This document shows positions 1-6,079 of a stretch of DNA of 7,328 bases, piece after piece. Both the position numbers and the translations under genes were made by a program. Numbering within the stretch: the stretch's first letter is position 1; the number at the start of each line of letters is the position of its first letter. Below the pieces are notes generated by a model that searched no databases, was not told the origin of the DNA, and saw only the letters and a list, made by a program, of their open reading frames with translations. Source of the stretch: CAZEQD01 sp964514305 (GTDB taxonomy: Bacteria > Acidobacteriota > Aminicenantia > Aminicenantales > Aminicenantaceae); contig CAZEQD010000078.1 in the NCBI GenBank assembly GCA_964514305.1, positions 1 to 7,328 on the forward strand, read 5' to 3'.

Positions 1-46
1 GAATAATCTGATTTTCAATGTTGTGTGGAAAACATATTTTGTTCAT
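1..46 (-). CDS. Possible 5' end of an unidentified gene running off the left edge
   Basis: An ATG on the minus strand (complement of 44-46) opens a frame of 15 codons without a stop up to the window edge, reading MNKICFPHNIENQII. A purine-rich stretch with AGGGG and TAGGA lies just before the start and could serve as ribosome binding site. The fragment is too short to identify a family. The inverted-repeat-rich block immediately upstream (66-200) would be compatible with the gene belonging to a mobile element, but nothing in these 15 residues shows that. The frame could also be open by chance. Confidence 0.35.
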   Translation of the reverse strand, partial: MNKICFPHNIENQII

Positions 47-65
47 TCCTAACCCCTTAAATGCA

Positions 66-200
66 ACCTGTCGAACACCCCCCTTATGTCTGCAGCGCTC
101 TGGGGATAGCGGGCCCAACAGGTATATTTACATTTTGATTGTTTGCATATGGCTTAGTCATGCCGACAGGTAACGGCCCGCTGAGGAGAGTGGACCCTAC
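66..200. other. GC-rich block with crossing inverted repeats; possible structured RNA or element end
   Basis: This non-coding stretch is far more GC-rich than its AT-rich surroundings. It holds two perfect 8-bp inverted repeats: ACCTGTCG (66-73) with CGACAGGT (164-171), and AGCGGGCC (108-115) with GGCCCGCT (175-182). Their arms are interleaved, so both together would make a pseudoknot. Smaller pairs are CCCC 80-83 with GGGG 102-105, and GCAT 145-148 with ATGC 160-163. ACAGGT at 118-123 offers the first arm an alternative partner. The block lies upstream of the minus-strand frame at the left edge, so it may be that gene's leader or the end of an insertion element. I do not recognise a known RNA family, and no convincing ORF lies inside. 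Confidence 0.4.
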
Positions 201-252
201 GACAGCATACCCTTCATCTCATCACTTGCGACTCACAATTAACAACTCTTTC

Positions 253-280
253 CTTAAACTTTCAACTTTAAACCTTAAAC
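253..280. repeat. Four tandem 7-bp units (YTTAAAC)
   Basis: Four consecutive heptamers occur at 253-259, 260-266, 267-273 and 274-280. Units 1 and 4 are CTTAAAC, unit 3 is TTTAAAC and unit 2 is the variant TTTCAAC. They sit in AT-rich, pyrimidine-biased intergenic DNA about 60 bp upstream of the operon promoter. The function is unknown. They could be a decayed microsatellite, a set of protein-binding sites, or an AT-rich promoter-upstream element. Confidence 0.6.
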
Positions 281-338
281 AATTCCTTTACATCATTCAA
301 TCACGGAAAAAAATATGCTTACTATATTTAAATCATAG

Positions 339-367
339 TTGACCTCGGAAGTCTTTTTTATTATCAT
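339..367 (+). promoter_or_regulatory. Sigma-70-type promoter of the wtp-moe-moa operon
   Basis: TTGACC at 339-344 matches the -35 consensus at five of six positions. TATCAT at 362-367 matches the -10 consensus at five of six. The spacer (345-361) is exactly 17 bp. Transcription would start near 373-376, immediately before the first conserved base of the riboswitch. That makes this the natural promoter for the riboswitch-controlled operon. Confidence 0.75.
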
Positions 368-373
368 CAATTT

Positions 374-471
374 TCTCCGAGCTTTAAGAGCTAAGGCGCC
401 AGCTAAGCTTTAAAGCCGTTAGGGTAAAACTGGAAACGGTTTTGCCTCCCATTACGGAAAGGAGGCCCTAA
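374..471 (+). promoter_or_regulatory. Moco-family riboswitch (molybdenum/tungsten cofactor sensor)
   Basis: The leader carries the hallmarks I recall for the Moco RNA motif: CTCCGAGC (375-382) near the 5' end and GCCTCCC followed by GGAAAGGAGGC (444-466) near the 3' end. Visible helices are GCTTTAA 381-387 with TTAAAGC 410-416; an inner AGCT 389-392 with AGCT 401-404; TTAGG 419-423 with CCTAA 467-471; a hairpin 426-443 closed by a GAAA tetraloop (433-436); and GCCTCC 444-449 with GGAGGC 461-466. The tetraloop hairpin probably corresponds to P3, which distinguishes Moco RNAs from the shorter tungsten-cofactor (Tuco) variant; that assignment is from memory. It lies before Mo/W uptake and cofactor genes, as expected for feedback repression. 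No intrinsic terminator follows, so control of translation is more likely, perhaps through the GGAGG held in the last helix. Confidence 0.85.
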
Positions 472-514
472 AATTACTTCCATTCAACCAAAAATTCCTC
501 TTAAAAAACACCTA

Positions 515-1471
515 ATGGCCAAAAAAATACTAATACTGTCCTTAGCTTTCCCCCTTCTTTTGGTAAGTTGCAGCTCTGATCGCTCTACCAAATTAACGAT
601 TCTTCACGCTGGTTCCCTATCAGTGCCTTTTAAACAAATGGCCCAGGCTTTTATGGCCAACCACCCTTCAATCAAAGTCCAAACAGAAAGCGCTGGCAGT
701 GTTGCCTGTGCCCGTAAAATAATCGATTTCAACTACTCCGCTGATGTTATGGCTTCTGCCGATTCAGCTGTTATTAGAACACTTCTCATGCCGGAACACG
801 CTGATTTCTGTATCGATTTTGCCACCAATGAAATGGTCATTATGTATAGCCCAAAAAGCAGTTATGCTAAAGAAATAAATGCCAACAACTGGTATAAAAT
901 GCTTCTCAGGCCGGAAGTTGAATACGGCCACTCCGAGCCCGAATCTGATCCCTGCGGCTACCGTACCTTTCTCTGTTGGCAGCTGGCCGAAGATTTCTAT
1001 CAAGTGCCCGGGCTCTACCAGAAACTAATCAAAGGCTGTCGCCCAAAAAACATTAGACCTAAAGAAGTTGATTTGCTGGCCCTGCTGGAAGCCGGAGAAT
1101 TGGACTATATATTTATTTATCGGAGTGTGGCCGAGCAGCATAAGGGGTTATTCATTACTCTTCCGGACGGAATAAATCTGAAATCAGCCGCTTATAAAGA
1201 TTATTATCAACGAGCCAGCCTTGAACTTAAAGGGAAAAAGCCAGGCGAAAAGCTGCGAAGGCGAGGTGCTCCTATGGTGTATGGCTTAACCATCCCTAAA
1301 ACAGCCCACTCCCCTGAGCTGGGTGCTCGCTTTATTGCTTTCATTTTAGGCTCAGAAGGGCAGCAAATAATGGAGAGAAACGGCCAGGCTGAAATTACGC
1401 CTGCTCTTGTTGATAACTTCGAAGCTTTGCCCGAGCTCTTAAAGCCTTTAGTCCAAAAAATTAAAAAATGA
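515..1471 (+). CDS. wtpA: Tungstate/molybdate ABC transporter substrate-binding lipoprotein (WtpA/ModA type)
   Basis: This is the extracytoplasmic binding protein that captures tungstate or molybdate and delivers it to WtpBC. Residues 1-19 form a lipoprotein signal: a lysine-rich start, a hydrophobic core and the lipobox LVSC with Cys19 as the lipidation site. The mature protein has the family features HAGSLSVPF (31-39), ESAGSVACARKI (58-69), ESDPCGYR (143-150) and GELDYIFIYRSVAEQH from 194. Compared from memory with Archaeoglobus ModA, Asp145 and Glu184 match the two carboxylates that complete six-fold metal coordination, which marks the WtpA class rather than the classical ModA class. The ATG at 515 has no SD. 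The frame is open back to 428, so a start farther upstream is possible. The stop overlaps wtpB by ATGA. Whether tungstate or molybdate is preferred cannot be read from sequence. Confidence 0.93.
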   Translation: MAKKILILSLAFPLLLVSCSSDRSTKLTILHAGSLSVPFKQMAQAFMANHPSIKVQTESAGSVACARKIIDFNYSADVMASADSAVIRTLLMPEHADFCIDFATNEMVIMYSPKSSYAKEINANNWYKMLLRPEVEYGHSEPESDPCGYRTFLCWQLAEDFYQVPGLYQKLIKGCRPKNIRPKEVDLLALLEAGELDYIFIYRSVAEQHKGLFITLPDGINLKSAAYKDYYQRASLELKGKKPGEKLRRRGAPMVYGLTIPKTAHSPELGARFIAFILGSEGQQIMERNGQAEITPALVDNFEALPELLKPLVQKIKK

Positions 1472-2220
1472 AACTACGTATAATTTTTTCTTTGCTGGGA
1501 ACTCTGCTTATCCTTTTTATCCTTGTACCCATCATCAGAATCCTGGTGGCCGTTGAGCCGGCAGACGTAGTTAGCAGTGCTACCCAGAAAGAAGTTATAG
1601 GCTCAATCTTTTTGACTTTAAGAGCTTCCTTCTGGTCAACCTTGGCTGGGATCTTTTTGGGAGTGCCTCTTGCCTATTTTCTGGCGCGGGCCAAATTCTT
1701 CGGAAAAAAAATAATCGAAGGCCTGATTGACATTCCAATAGTAATCCCCCACACAGCAGCCGGCATTGCCCTGCTTATGGCCTGGGGCCGCCACTCGCTT
1801 TTTACCCGGCTGACTGGCATAAATCTGGTTGGCAATGAAGCCTCGATCACTTTGGCCATGATATTTGTTTCAGTTCCTTTTTTAGTTAACAGTGCCAAGG
1901 AAGGCTTTAAAATGGTCGACATCCGCTATGAAAAAACAGCCATTACCCTTGGTGCCTCACCCTGGAAAGCCTTCTCTACTATAACTCTTCCCCTGGCTAA
2001 GAAATCGATCATTTCTGGTTCAATCATGATGTGGGCCCGGGGAATATCAGAATTTGGAGCCGTAGTCATCCTGGCCTATCATCCTATGACAGCTCCTGTG
2101 CTTATCTTTGAACGTTTCCAGAATTACGGCCTTAAATATGCCTTACCCGTAGCTGCCCTTTTGATTATCATCAGCTTGGTTATTTTCATAATTCTCAGAG
2201 CATTGGAAGATAAAAGATGA
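1468..2220 (+). CDS. wtpB: Tungstate/molybdate ABC transporter permease (WtpB/ModB type)
   Basis: This is the inner-membrane channel subunit of the oxyanion importer, acting as a dimer with WtpA outside and WtpC inside. The 250-residue protein has about six hydrophobic segments, roughly at 8-30, 55-75, 93-110, 129-143, 180-200 and 226-245. The cytoplasmic EAA loop that docks on the ATPase begins near residue 155 and contains TLGASPWKAFSTITLPLA. The ISEFGAVVILAY segment is typical of ModB/WtpB/CysT permeases. The start overlaps the wtpA stop as ATGA and the stop overlaps wtpC in the same way, which points to translational coupling. The length is normal for the family. Confidence 0.93.
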   Translation: MKLRIIFSLLGTLLILFILVPIIRILVAVEPADVVSSATQKEVIGSIFLTLRASFWSTLAGIFLGVPLAYFLARAKFFGKKIIEGLIDIPIVIPHTAAGIALLMAWGRHSLFTRLTGINLVGNEASITLAMIFVSVPFLVNSAKEGFKMVDIRYEKTAITLGASPWKAFSTITLPLAKKSIISGSIMMWARGISEFGAVVILAYHPMTAPVLIFERFQNYGLKYALPVAALLIIISLVIFIILRALEDKR

Positions 2221-3227
2221 TTAGGGTAGAAAATCTCCAAAAAAGGTATGATGATTTTGAAATAAAAAATCTCAACTTTGAAATTCAGTCAGGTGAATAC
2301 TTTGTTATTCTGGGTCCCAGCGGCGCCGGGAAAACTCTCATTCTGGAGATGCTGGCCAGGCTTACCAAACCGGATTCAGGTCAAATTAGCGGTCTTGATG
2401 GCCAAAAAATAAGTCTCATCTACCAGGATTACATGCTCTTTCCTCATCTCGATGTTTTCAACAACATTGGCTACGGCTTGAAAATAAAAAAAGCAGATAA
2501 AGAAAAAATTGAAGACGAAGTGGTAAAGATGGCCGATCTGGTTGGCATTTCTCATCTTCTCCACCGCCAGGTAACTTCCCTTTCAGGTGGAGAAAAACAG
2601 AGGGTAGCTATTGCTAGGGCTTTAATTCTAAAGCCTGCTGTTCTCCTGCTGGATGAGCCCACGGCTGCCCTAGATTTGAGCACCAAATATAAAATCCAAC
2701 GTCTGTTAATAAAGCTTCACCGCCGTTACAAGGCCACTTTTATCCACGTCACTCATGATTTTGAAGAGGCTTTAGCCTTAGGAGATAGAATAGCCCTGCT
2801 CATTAAGGGCCGAATCATTCAAATCGGACAGCCGGAGAAAATCTTCAGCAATCCCAAGACCAGAGCTGCCGCAGATTTTTTAGGCTATAAAAATGTCTTT
2901 TCAGGGGAAATAAAAAATTCCAAAATGAATGTTTCAGGGGCTAAAATTACCACTCCTTTAAAACAAGCCTCCTCGGCTTATATCGCCATCCGCTCCAATG
3001 ATATTATACTTTCTAAAACAAGAATTCTTTCTTCAGCCCGAAACTGCTTTTTGGGCAAAGTAATAAAACTAATCCATAGGCCCAGTTTTATTGAGGTTCT
3101 GGTTGATATCGGTCCTGTCCTTCATGTTTATATAACTTACCAAAGCTATTTGGAAATGAACCTGACTGCTGGGGATGAAATATGGGTCACTTTTAAGACT
3201 ATCTCTATTAAAGTTTTTCAGCACTGA
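2217..3227 (+). CDS. wtpC: Tungstate/molybdate ABC transporter ATP-binding protein (WtpC/ModC type)
   Basis: This is the ATPase that powers the importer on the cytoplasmic face. All nucleotide-binding motifs are intact: Walker A GPSGAGKT (33-40), Q-loop Gln70 in YQDYMLFPHL, signature LSGGEKQRVAIARAL (from 122), Walker B VLLLDEP (142-148), D-loop near 152-153 and switch His180 in VTHDFEEAL. The C-terminal part from about 230 to 336 is beta-rich and has the look of a TOBE/MOP-like regulatory domain. In related ModC proteins such a domain binds oxyanion and inhibits transport when metal is plentiful; that this applies here is inference. The gene starts at the ATGA overlap with wtpB. Its stop abuts the moeA ribosome binding site. 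Confidence 0.93.
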   Translation: MIRVENLQKRYDDFEIKNLNFEIQSGEYFVILGPSGAGKTLILEMLARLTKPDSGQISGLDGQKISLIYQDYMLFPHLDVFNNIGYGLKIKKADKEKIEDEVVKMADLVGISHLLHRQVTSLSGGEKQRVAIARALILKPAVLLLDEPTAALDLSTKYKIQRLLIKLHRRYKATFIHVTHDFEEALALGDRIALLIKGRIIQIGQPEKIFSNPKTRAAADFLGYKNVFSGEIKNSKMNVSGAKITTPLKQASSAYIAIRSNDIILSKTRILSSARNCFLGKVIKLIHRPSFIEVLVDIGPVLHVYITYQSYLEMNLTAGDEIWVTFKTISIKVFQH

Positions 3228-3232
3228 AGGAG
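3227..3232 (+). promoter_or_regulatory. SD site that fixes the moeA start
   Basis: AAGGAG begins on the last base of the wtpC stop codon and lies 5 nt before ATG 3238. It favours that start over the in-frame upstream codon at 3175, which would overlap wtpC by 53 nt and add 21 residues with no counterpart in MoeA. Confidence 0.8.
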
Positions 3233-3237
3233 ACAAA

Positions 3238-4407
3238 ATGATTACAATGGAAAAAGCTTCAAAAATTTTGGAGAGCATGAAAACCTATCCTGAGGTAGAG
3301 GAAATTCCTCTTGAGAAAGCACTTCACAGGATTTTAGCTGAGGACATAATCTCATCTATTGATATGCCGCCCTTTCCCAAATCGGCCATGGACGGCTATG
3401 CCCTCCGTTCAGATGACAATTCAGAGCGGTTCCAAATTGTAGAGGTAATTCCGGCGGGTTATGTTCCCCATAGAGCTCTCAGCAAAGGGCAATGCGCCAA
3501 AATTATGACTGGAGGCATGCTTCCTGAAGGGGCTGACCGGGTAATCATAAAAGAAGTAACTTCAGAAGCTGATGGCTATATGACCATCATAGGCCAAGAC
3601 AACAATCAAAACATATGTTTTCAAGGTGAGGACATTAGTGTAGGCGATTTGGTTTTAACCAAAGGCTCCAGGCTGCGGCCTCAAGAAATAGCTGTGGCTG
3701 CCTCCATGGGGCTTACTAAAATAAAAGTTTTTCGACAGCCAGAGGTAGGAATAATTACCACTGGTTCAGAAATCATCCAGACGGGCCAGGAACTGAAAAA
3801 AGGACAGATTTACGACAGCAATACTTTTTCTTTATCAGCCCAGGTCATCCAGGCAGGAGCCCTGGTCAAAAGCAGGCAGACAGCAGTAGACAATCCTCAG
3901 GAAATACGCTATTGGATAAAAAAGCTGCTGGAGATTTGCGATATCGTTCTTATATCAGGTGGGGTTTCAGTCGGCGATTTTGATTATGTTCCTCCAGTGC
4001 TTAAAGAGCTGGGAGTAAAGCTTCATTTCGAAAAAATTGCCGTTAAGCCAGGCAAACCAACTGTTTTTGGCACCAGAGGGAGAACTTTTGTTTTTGGCGT
4101 TCCTGGCAATCCTGTCTCCACCTTTGTTATTTTCGAATTATTTATTAAACCTCTGCTTCTGAGAATGATGGGTCATGAGTGGCAGCCTCTCGTAATAAAG
4201 GGCACTATGAGTCAGGAAATCCAGCGTAAAAGAAGCGAGCGTTCAGCTTATTATCCTGTGGTTTATAAAGATGGGCAGGTTTACCCAATCCCCTATCATG
4301 GCTCAGCCCATATTCATGCCTTAACTAAAGCCAATGGTTTAATCTGCCTGCCCAGAGGCCAGGAAAAAATTGCTACCGGGAGCACAGTCTATGTTAGACA
4401 GATTTAA
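3238..4407 (+). CDS. moeA: Molybdopterin molybdotransferase MoeA
   Basis: MoeA inserts molybdate (or tungstate) into adenylylated molybdopterin, the last step of basic cofactor assembly, in the cytoplasm. The 389-residue product is slightly shorter than the E. coli protein (about 411). It shows FPKSAMDGYAL (46-56), whose Asp52 corresponds to E. coli Asp59; KIMTGGMLPEGADRVI; GQIYDSNTFSL; ISGGVSVGDFDYVPP; AVKPGKPTVFG; and VFGVPGNPVSTFV. These cover the conserved active-site cleft, and a C-terminal beta domain follows. The gene follows wtpC by 10 nt, so metal uptake and insertion are co-expressed. The frame is also open upstream to 3175, but the SD and family alignment support 3238. Its 3' end overlaps moaA by 17 nt. 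Some anaerobes carry two MoeA paralogs for Mo and W; which one this is cannot be told. Confidence 0.93.
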   Translation: MITMEKASKILESMKTYPEVEEIPLEKALHRILAEDIISSIDMPPFPKSAMDGYALRSDDNSERFQIVEVIPAGYVPHRALSKGQCAKIMTGGMLPEGADRVIIKEVTSEADGYMTIIGQDNNQNICFQGEDISVGDLVLTKGSRLRPQEIAVAASMGLTKIKVFRQPEVGIITTGSEIIQTGQELKKGQIYDSNTFSLSAQVIQAGALVKSRQTAVDNPQEIRYWIKKLLEICDIVLISGGVSVGDFDYVPPVLKELGVKLHFEKIAVKPGKPTVFGTRGRTFVFGVPGNPVSTFVIFELFIKPLLLRMMGHEWQPLVIKGTMSQEIQRKRSERSAYYPVVYKDGQVYPIPYHGSAHIHALTKANGLICLPRGQEKIATGSTVYVRQI

Positions 4408-5200
4408 TCGTGAGATTTTTTACTTGAGAATATCAGTTACTGATCGCTGTAATTTGAGATGTATCTACTGTATGCCGCCAAAAGGCATAAAGCTAAAAAG
4501 AGCTAAGGAAATCCTCTCTTATGAAAAAATTATCCAAATTGTACGGGAAGCAGCCAAATTAGGAATTTATAAAATCCGGCTGACTGGAGGCGAACCGTTG
4601 ATCAGAAAAAACATAACCTTTTTAATAAGTCAGCTAAAAGCTATAGAAGGCATACGAGAAGTTTCGATGACAACCAACGGGGTGCTTCTGGACCCCATGG
4701 CCTTCGAGCTAAAGGAAGCTGGCCTTGATAGGCTTAATATTTCTTTGGATGCCCTGGATCCTGAGCTTTATAAATATATTACCCGAGGTGGAGATGTTAA
4801 TAGAGTTTTAGCCGGAATTGAGGCTGCTCTCGAAGCTGGCTTTAAAAGGACAAAAATCAATATGGTTCTTTTACCAGGAATTAATATAAAGTGTGTACCG
4901 GAAATGGCGGCTTTTTGTCAGAAAAAGAATCTTGAGTTGCAGCGCATTAACCATTATTTTTTAGACGACCACCAAAGCCTTCACCAGGCTACTTATGAAG
5001 CAGAAAGGCCTCTGCCCTGCAGCCAATGCAACCGCATCAGGCTTACTGCTGATGGCAAGCTGAAGCCCTGCCTTTTTTCTGACCTGGAATTTTCTGTTAC
5101 CGGTAAAAACATAACTGACGTTCTCAAAAAGACGATCCTCAATAAGCCTCGATATGGGTTAGGCTGCACCACCAGGGGCAACTGGGAGATTGGAGGTTAA
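4391..5200 (+). CDS. moaA: Compact GTP 3',8-cyclase MoaA (radical SAM)
   Basis: MoaA uses SAM and two 4Fe-4S clusters to convert GTP to 3',8-cyclo-7,8-dihydro-GTP, the first step of molybdopterin synthesis. The radical SAM cysteines are Cys20, Cys24 and Cys27 in CNLRCIYC. LTGGEP, MTTNG and NISLDAL follow. The second cluster motif is intact as Cys210, Cys213 and Cys227 (CxxC-x13-C), with the GTP-contacting arginines in NRIRL, and the protein ends in Gly-Gly as the family requires. The start at ATG 4391 has GGGAG (4378-4382) 8 nt upstream; a TTG at 4370 would add seven non-conserved residues. At 269 residues it is much shorter than the usual 320-340. About 48 residues are missing between the position of the RFIE motif (here RINH) and CSQC. 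The reading frame is clean, so this looks like a compact variant rather than a broken gene. A related radical SAM activity is possible, but the operon argues for MoaA. Confidence 0.87.
   Translation: MLDRFNREIFYLRISVTDRCNLRCIYCMPPKGIKLKRAKEILSYEKIIQIVREAAKLGIYKIRLTGGEPLIRKNITFLISQLKAIEGIREVSMTTNGVLLDPMAFELKEAGLDRLNISLDALDPELYKYITRGGDVNRVLAGIEAALEAGFKRTKINMVLLPGINIKCVPEMAAFCQKKNLELQRINHYFLDDHQSLHQATYEAERPLPCSQCNRIRLTADGKLKPCLFSDLEFSVTGKNITDVLKKTILNKPRYGLGCTTRGNWEIGG
5192..5196 (+). promoter_or_regulatory. moaC SD encoded within the MoaA Gly-Gly tail
   Basis: GGAGG lies 6 nt before the moaC ATG. The same bases are read in moaA as the codons GGA GGT for the conserved C-terminal Gly-Gly. Ribosomes finishing moaA would therefore be placed on the moaC start. 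Confidence 0.75.
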
Positions 5201-5202
5201 AA

Positions 5203-5661
5203 ATGAAAAAACTAACTCATGTCACTTCTTCAGGAGAAGCTCGAATGGTCGATGTCAGCCCTAAGCAAATCGTTCATAGGGAAGCTCTGGCCACAGGCAA
5301 AATATATCTTCAGCCTCAAACTATTAGGCTCATTCAAGGGCTTCAGATTAAAAAGGGAGATGTTTTAGTCGTGGCCAGGGTAGCAGCCATCAGTGCTGCT
5401 AAAAAAACATCAGACCTCATCCCTCTCTGTCATAATATTCCACTCAGTCACGTCGATGTCCAGTTTGAAGTCAAAAAGGATTTTATTAAAACTTCAGTAA
5501 AAGTTCGATGCCAAGGAAAAACAGGAGTAGAAATGGAAGCGCTGACAGGAGCGGCAGCAGCCTGTCTGACTATTTACGATATGTGCAAGGCTGTCGATGA
5601 TAAAATGGTTATTAGTGATATTCATCTGCTGGAGAAAAAGAAAAGTGAAATTCAAAGTTGA
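5203..5661 (+). CDS. moaC: Cyclic pyranopterin monophosphate synthase MoaC
   Basis: MoaC converts the MoaA product to cyclic pyranopterin monophosphate. Nearly the whole family signature is present: LTHVTSSGEARMVDV (4-18), KGDV with Lys51, IPLCH with His77, GKTGVEMEALTGAAAA (105-120) and LTIYDMCKAV (122-131). By comparison with E. coli, catalytic Lys51, His77, Asp126, Lys129 and Lys145 are all kept. The oddity is the end. After LLEK the family normally continues GGKSG and a short tail, whereas here it reads KKSEIQS and stops at 152 residues. The last codons overlap the MOSC gene by 17 nt. The ATG is 2 nt after the moaA stop with a good SD. Activity is likely but the missing loop leaves some doubt. 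Confidence 0.92.
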   Translation: MKKLTHVTSSGEARMVDVSPKQIVHREALATGKIYLQPQTIRLIQGLQIKKGDVLVVARVAAISAAKKTSDLIPLCHNIPLSHVDVQFEVKKDFIKTSVKVRCQGKTGVEMEALTGAAAACLTIYDMCKAVDDKMVISDIHLLEKKKSEIQS

Positions 5662-6079
5662 AGCTTTGTGTATCTCAGTCAAAAAAGGCGTCCAAAAAAA
5701 AGAGGTAGCTGAAGTGCGGCTTATTGAAAATTTCGGGATTGAAGGTGATTCTCACGCCGGCCGCTCGCACCGTCAGGTTTCTTTCCTGGCTGGGGAAGCT
5801 GTGGATAAAATTCGGCAGGAAGGCCTTGAGCTTAAGCCAGGAGCTTTCAGCGAAAACATAGTAACCAGGGGAATAGACTGGACAAAGGCCAAAATCGGAG
5901 GAATTATTCACATTGGACAGACAGAGCTGGAAATAACTCAAATTGGCATAGAATGTCAGAATCCCTGTGCAATATATTATACGCTCGGATACTGCATTAT
6001 GATCACTATGGGCATTTTTGCCAGGGTAAAAAAAGGAGGTATCATCCATGCTGGAAGTAGCGGTTATTACCATCTCTGA
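5645..6079 (+). CDS. MOSC domain protein
   Basis: This is a stand-alone MOSC (Mo cofactor sulfurase C-terminal) domain of 144 residues, cytoplasmic by absence of a signal. MOSC proteins bind or transfer sulfur on molybdenum cofactors; the exact substrate of these small operon-linked forms is not established. Family features are GIEGDSHAG (31-39), RQVSFL (43-48), PGAFSENI (65-72), the candidate sulfur-carrying Cys104/Cys108 in ECQNPCAIYY, and GIFARVKKGG (123-132). In relatives the segment before GIFARV usually reads like DCIMPREG; here it is YCIMITMG, so the proline and glutamate are lost. I choose GTG 5645 because homologs begin with a KVEAI-like strand; an ATG at 5597 would lie deep in moaC. 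GGAG (5631-5634) lies 10 nt upstream. In some bacteria MOSC is fused to Mog; here the mog start lies inside the MOSC frame (32-nt overlap). Confidence 0.87.
   Translation: MKFKVEALCISVKKGVQKKEVAEVRLIENFGIEGDSHAGRSHRQVSFLAGEAVDKIRQEGLELKPGAFSENIVTRGIDWTKAKIGGIIHIGQTELEITQIGIECQNPCAIYYTLGYCIMITMGIFARVKKGGIIHAGSSGYYHL
6033..6040 (+). promoter_or_regulatory. Strong SD for mog inside the MOSC gene
   Basis: AAGGAGGT lies 7 nt before the mog ATG at 6048. In the MOSC frame its GGA GGT codons encode the conserved Gly131-Gly132. The site fixes the mog start and explains how it can begin before the MOSC stop. Confidence 0.8.

Noticed and set aside
139..342. 67-codon plus-strand reading frame starting with TTG
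   Set aside because: It has no ribosome binding site, no recognisable motif and a composition that follows the repeats. It runs through the GC-rich inverted-repeat block, the heptamer array and the operon's -35 box, so it is probably spurious.
3175..3237. Upstream ATG extending MoeA by 21 residues
   Set aside because: It would overlap wtpC by 53 nt, has no good SD and adds residues not found in MoeA proteins, whereas ATG 3238 has AAGGAG at proper spacing.
5630..5661. Programmed frameshift joining MoaC and MOSC
   Set aside because: The A-run does not form a classical slippery heptamer, the required shift is +1, and the MOSC gene has its own plausible GTG start with an SD.
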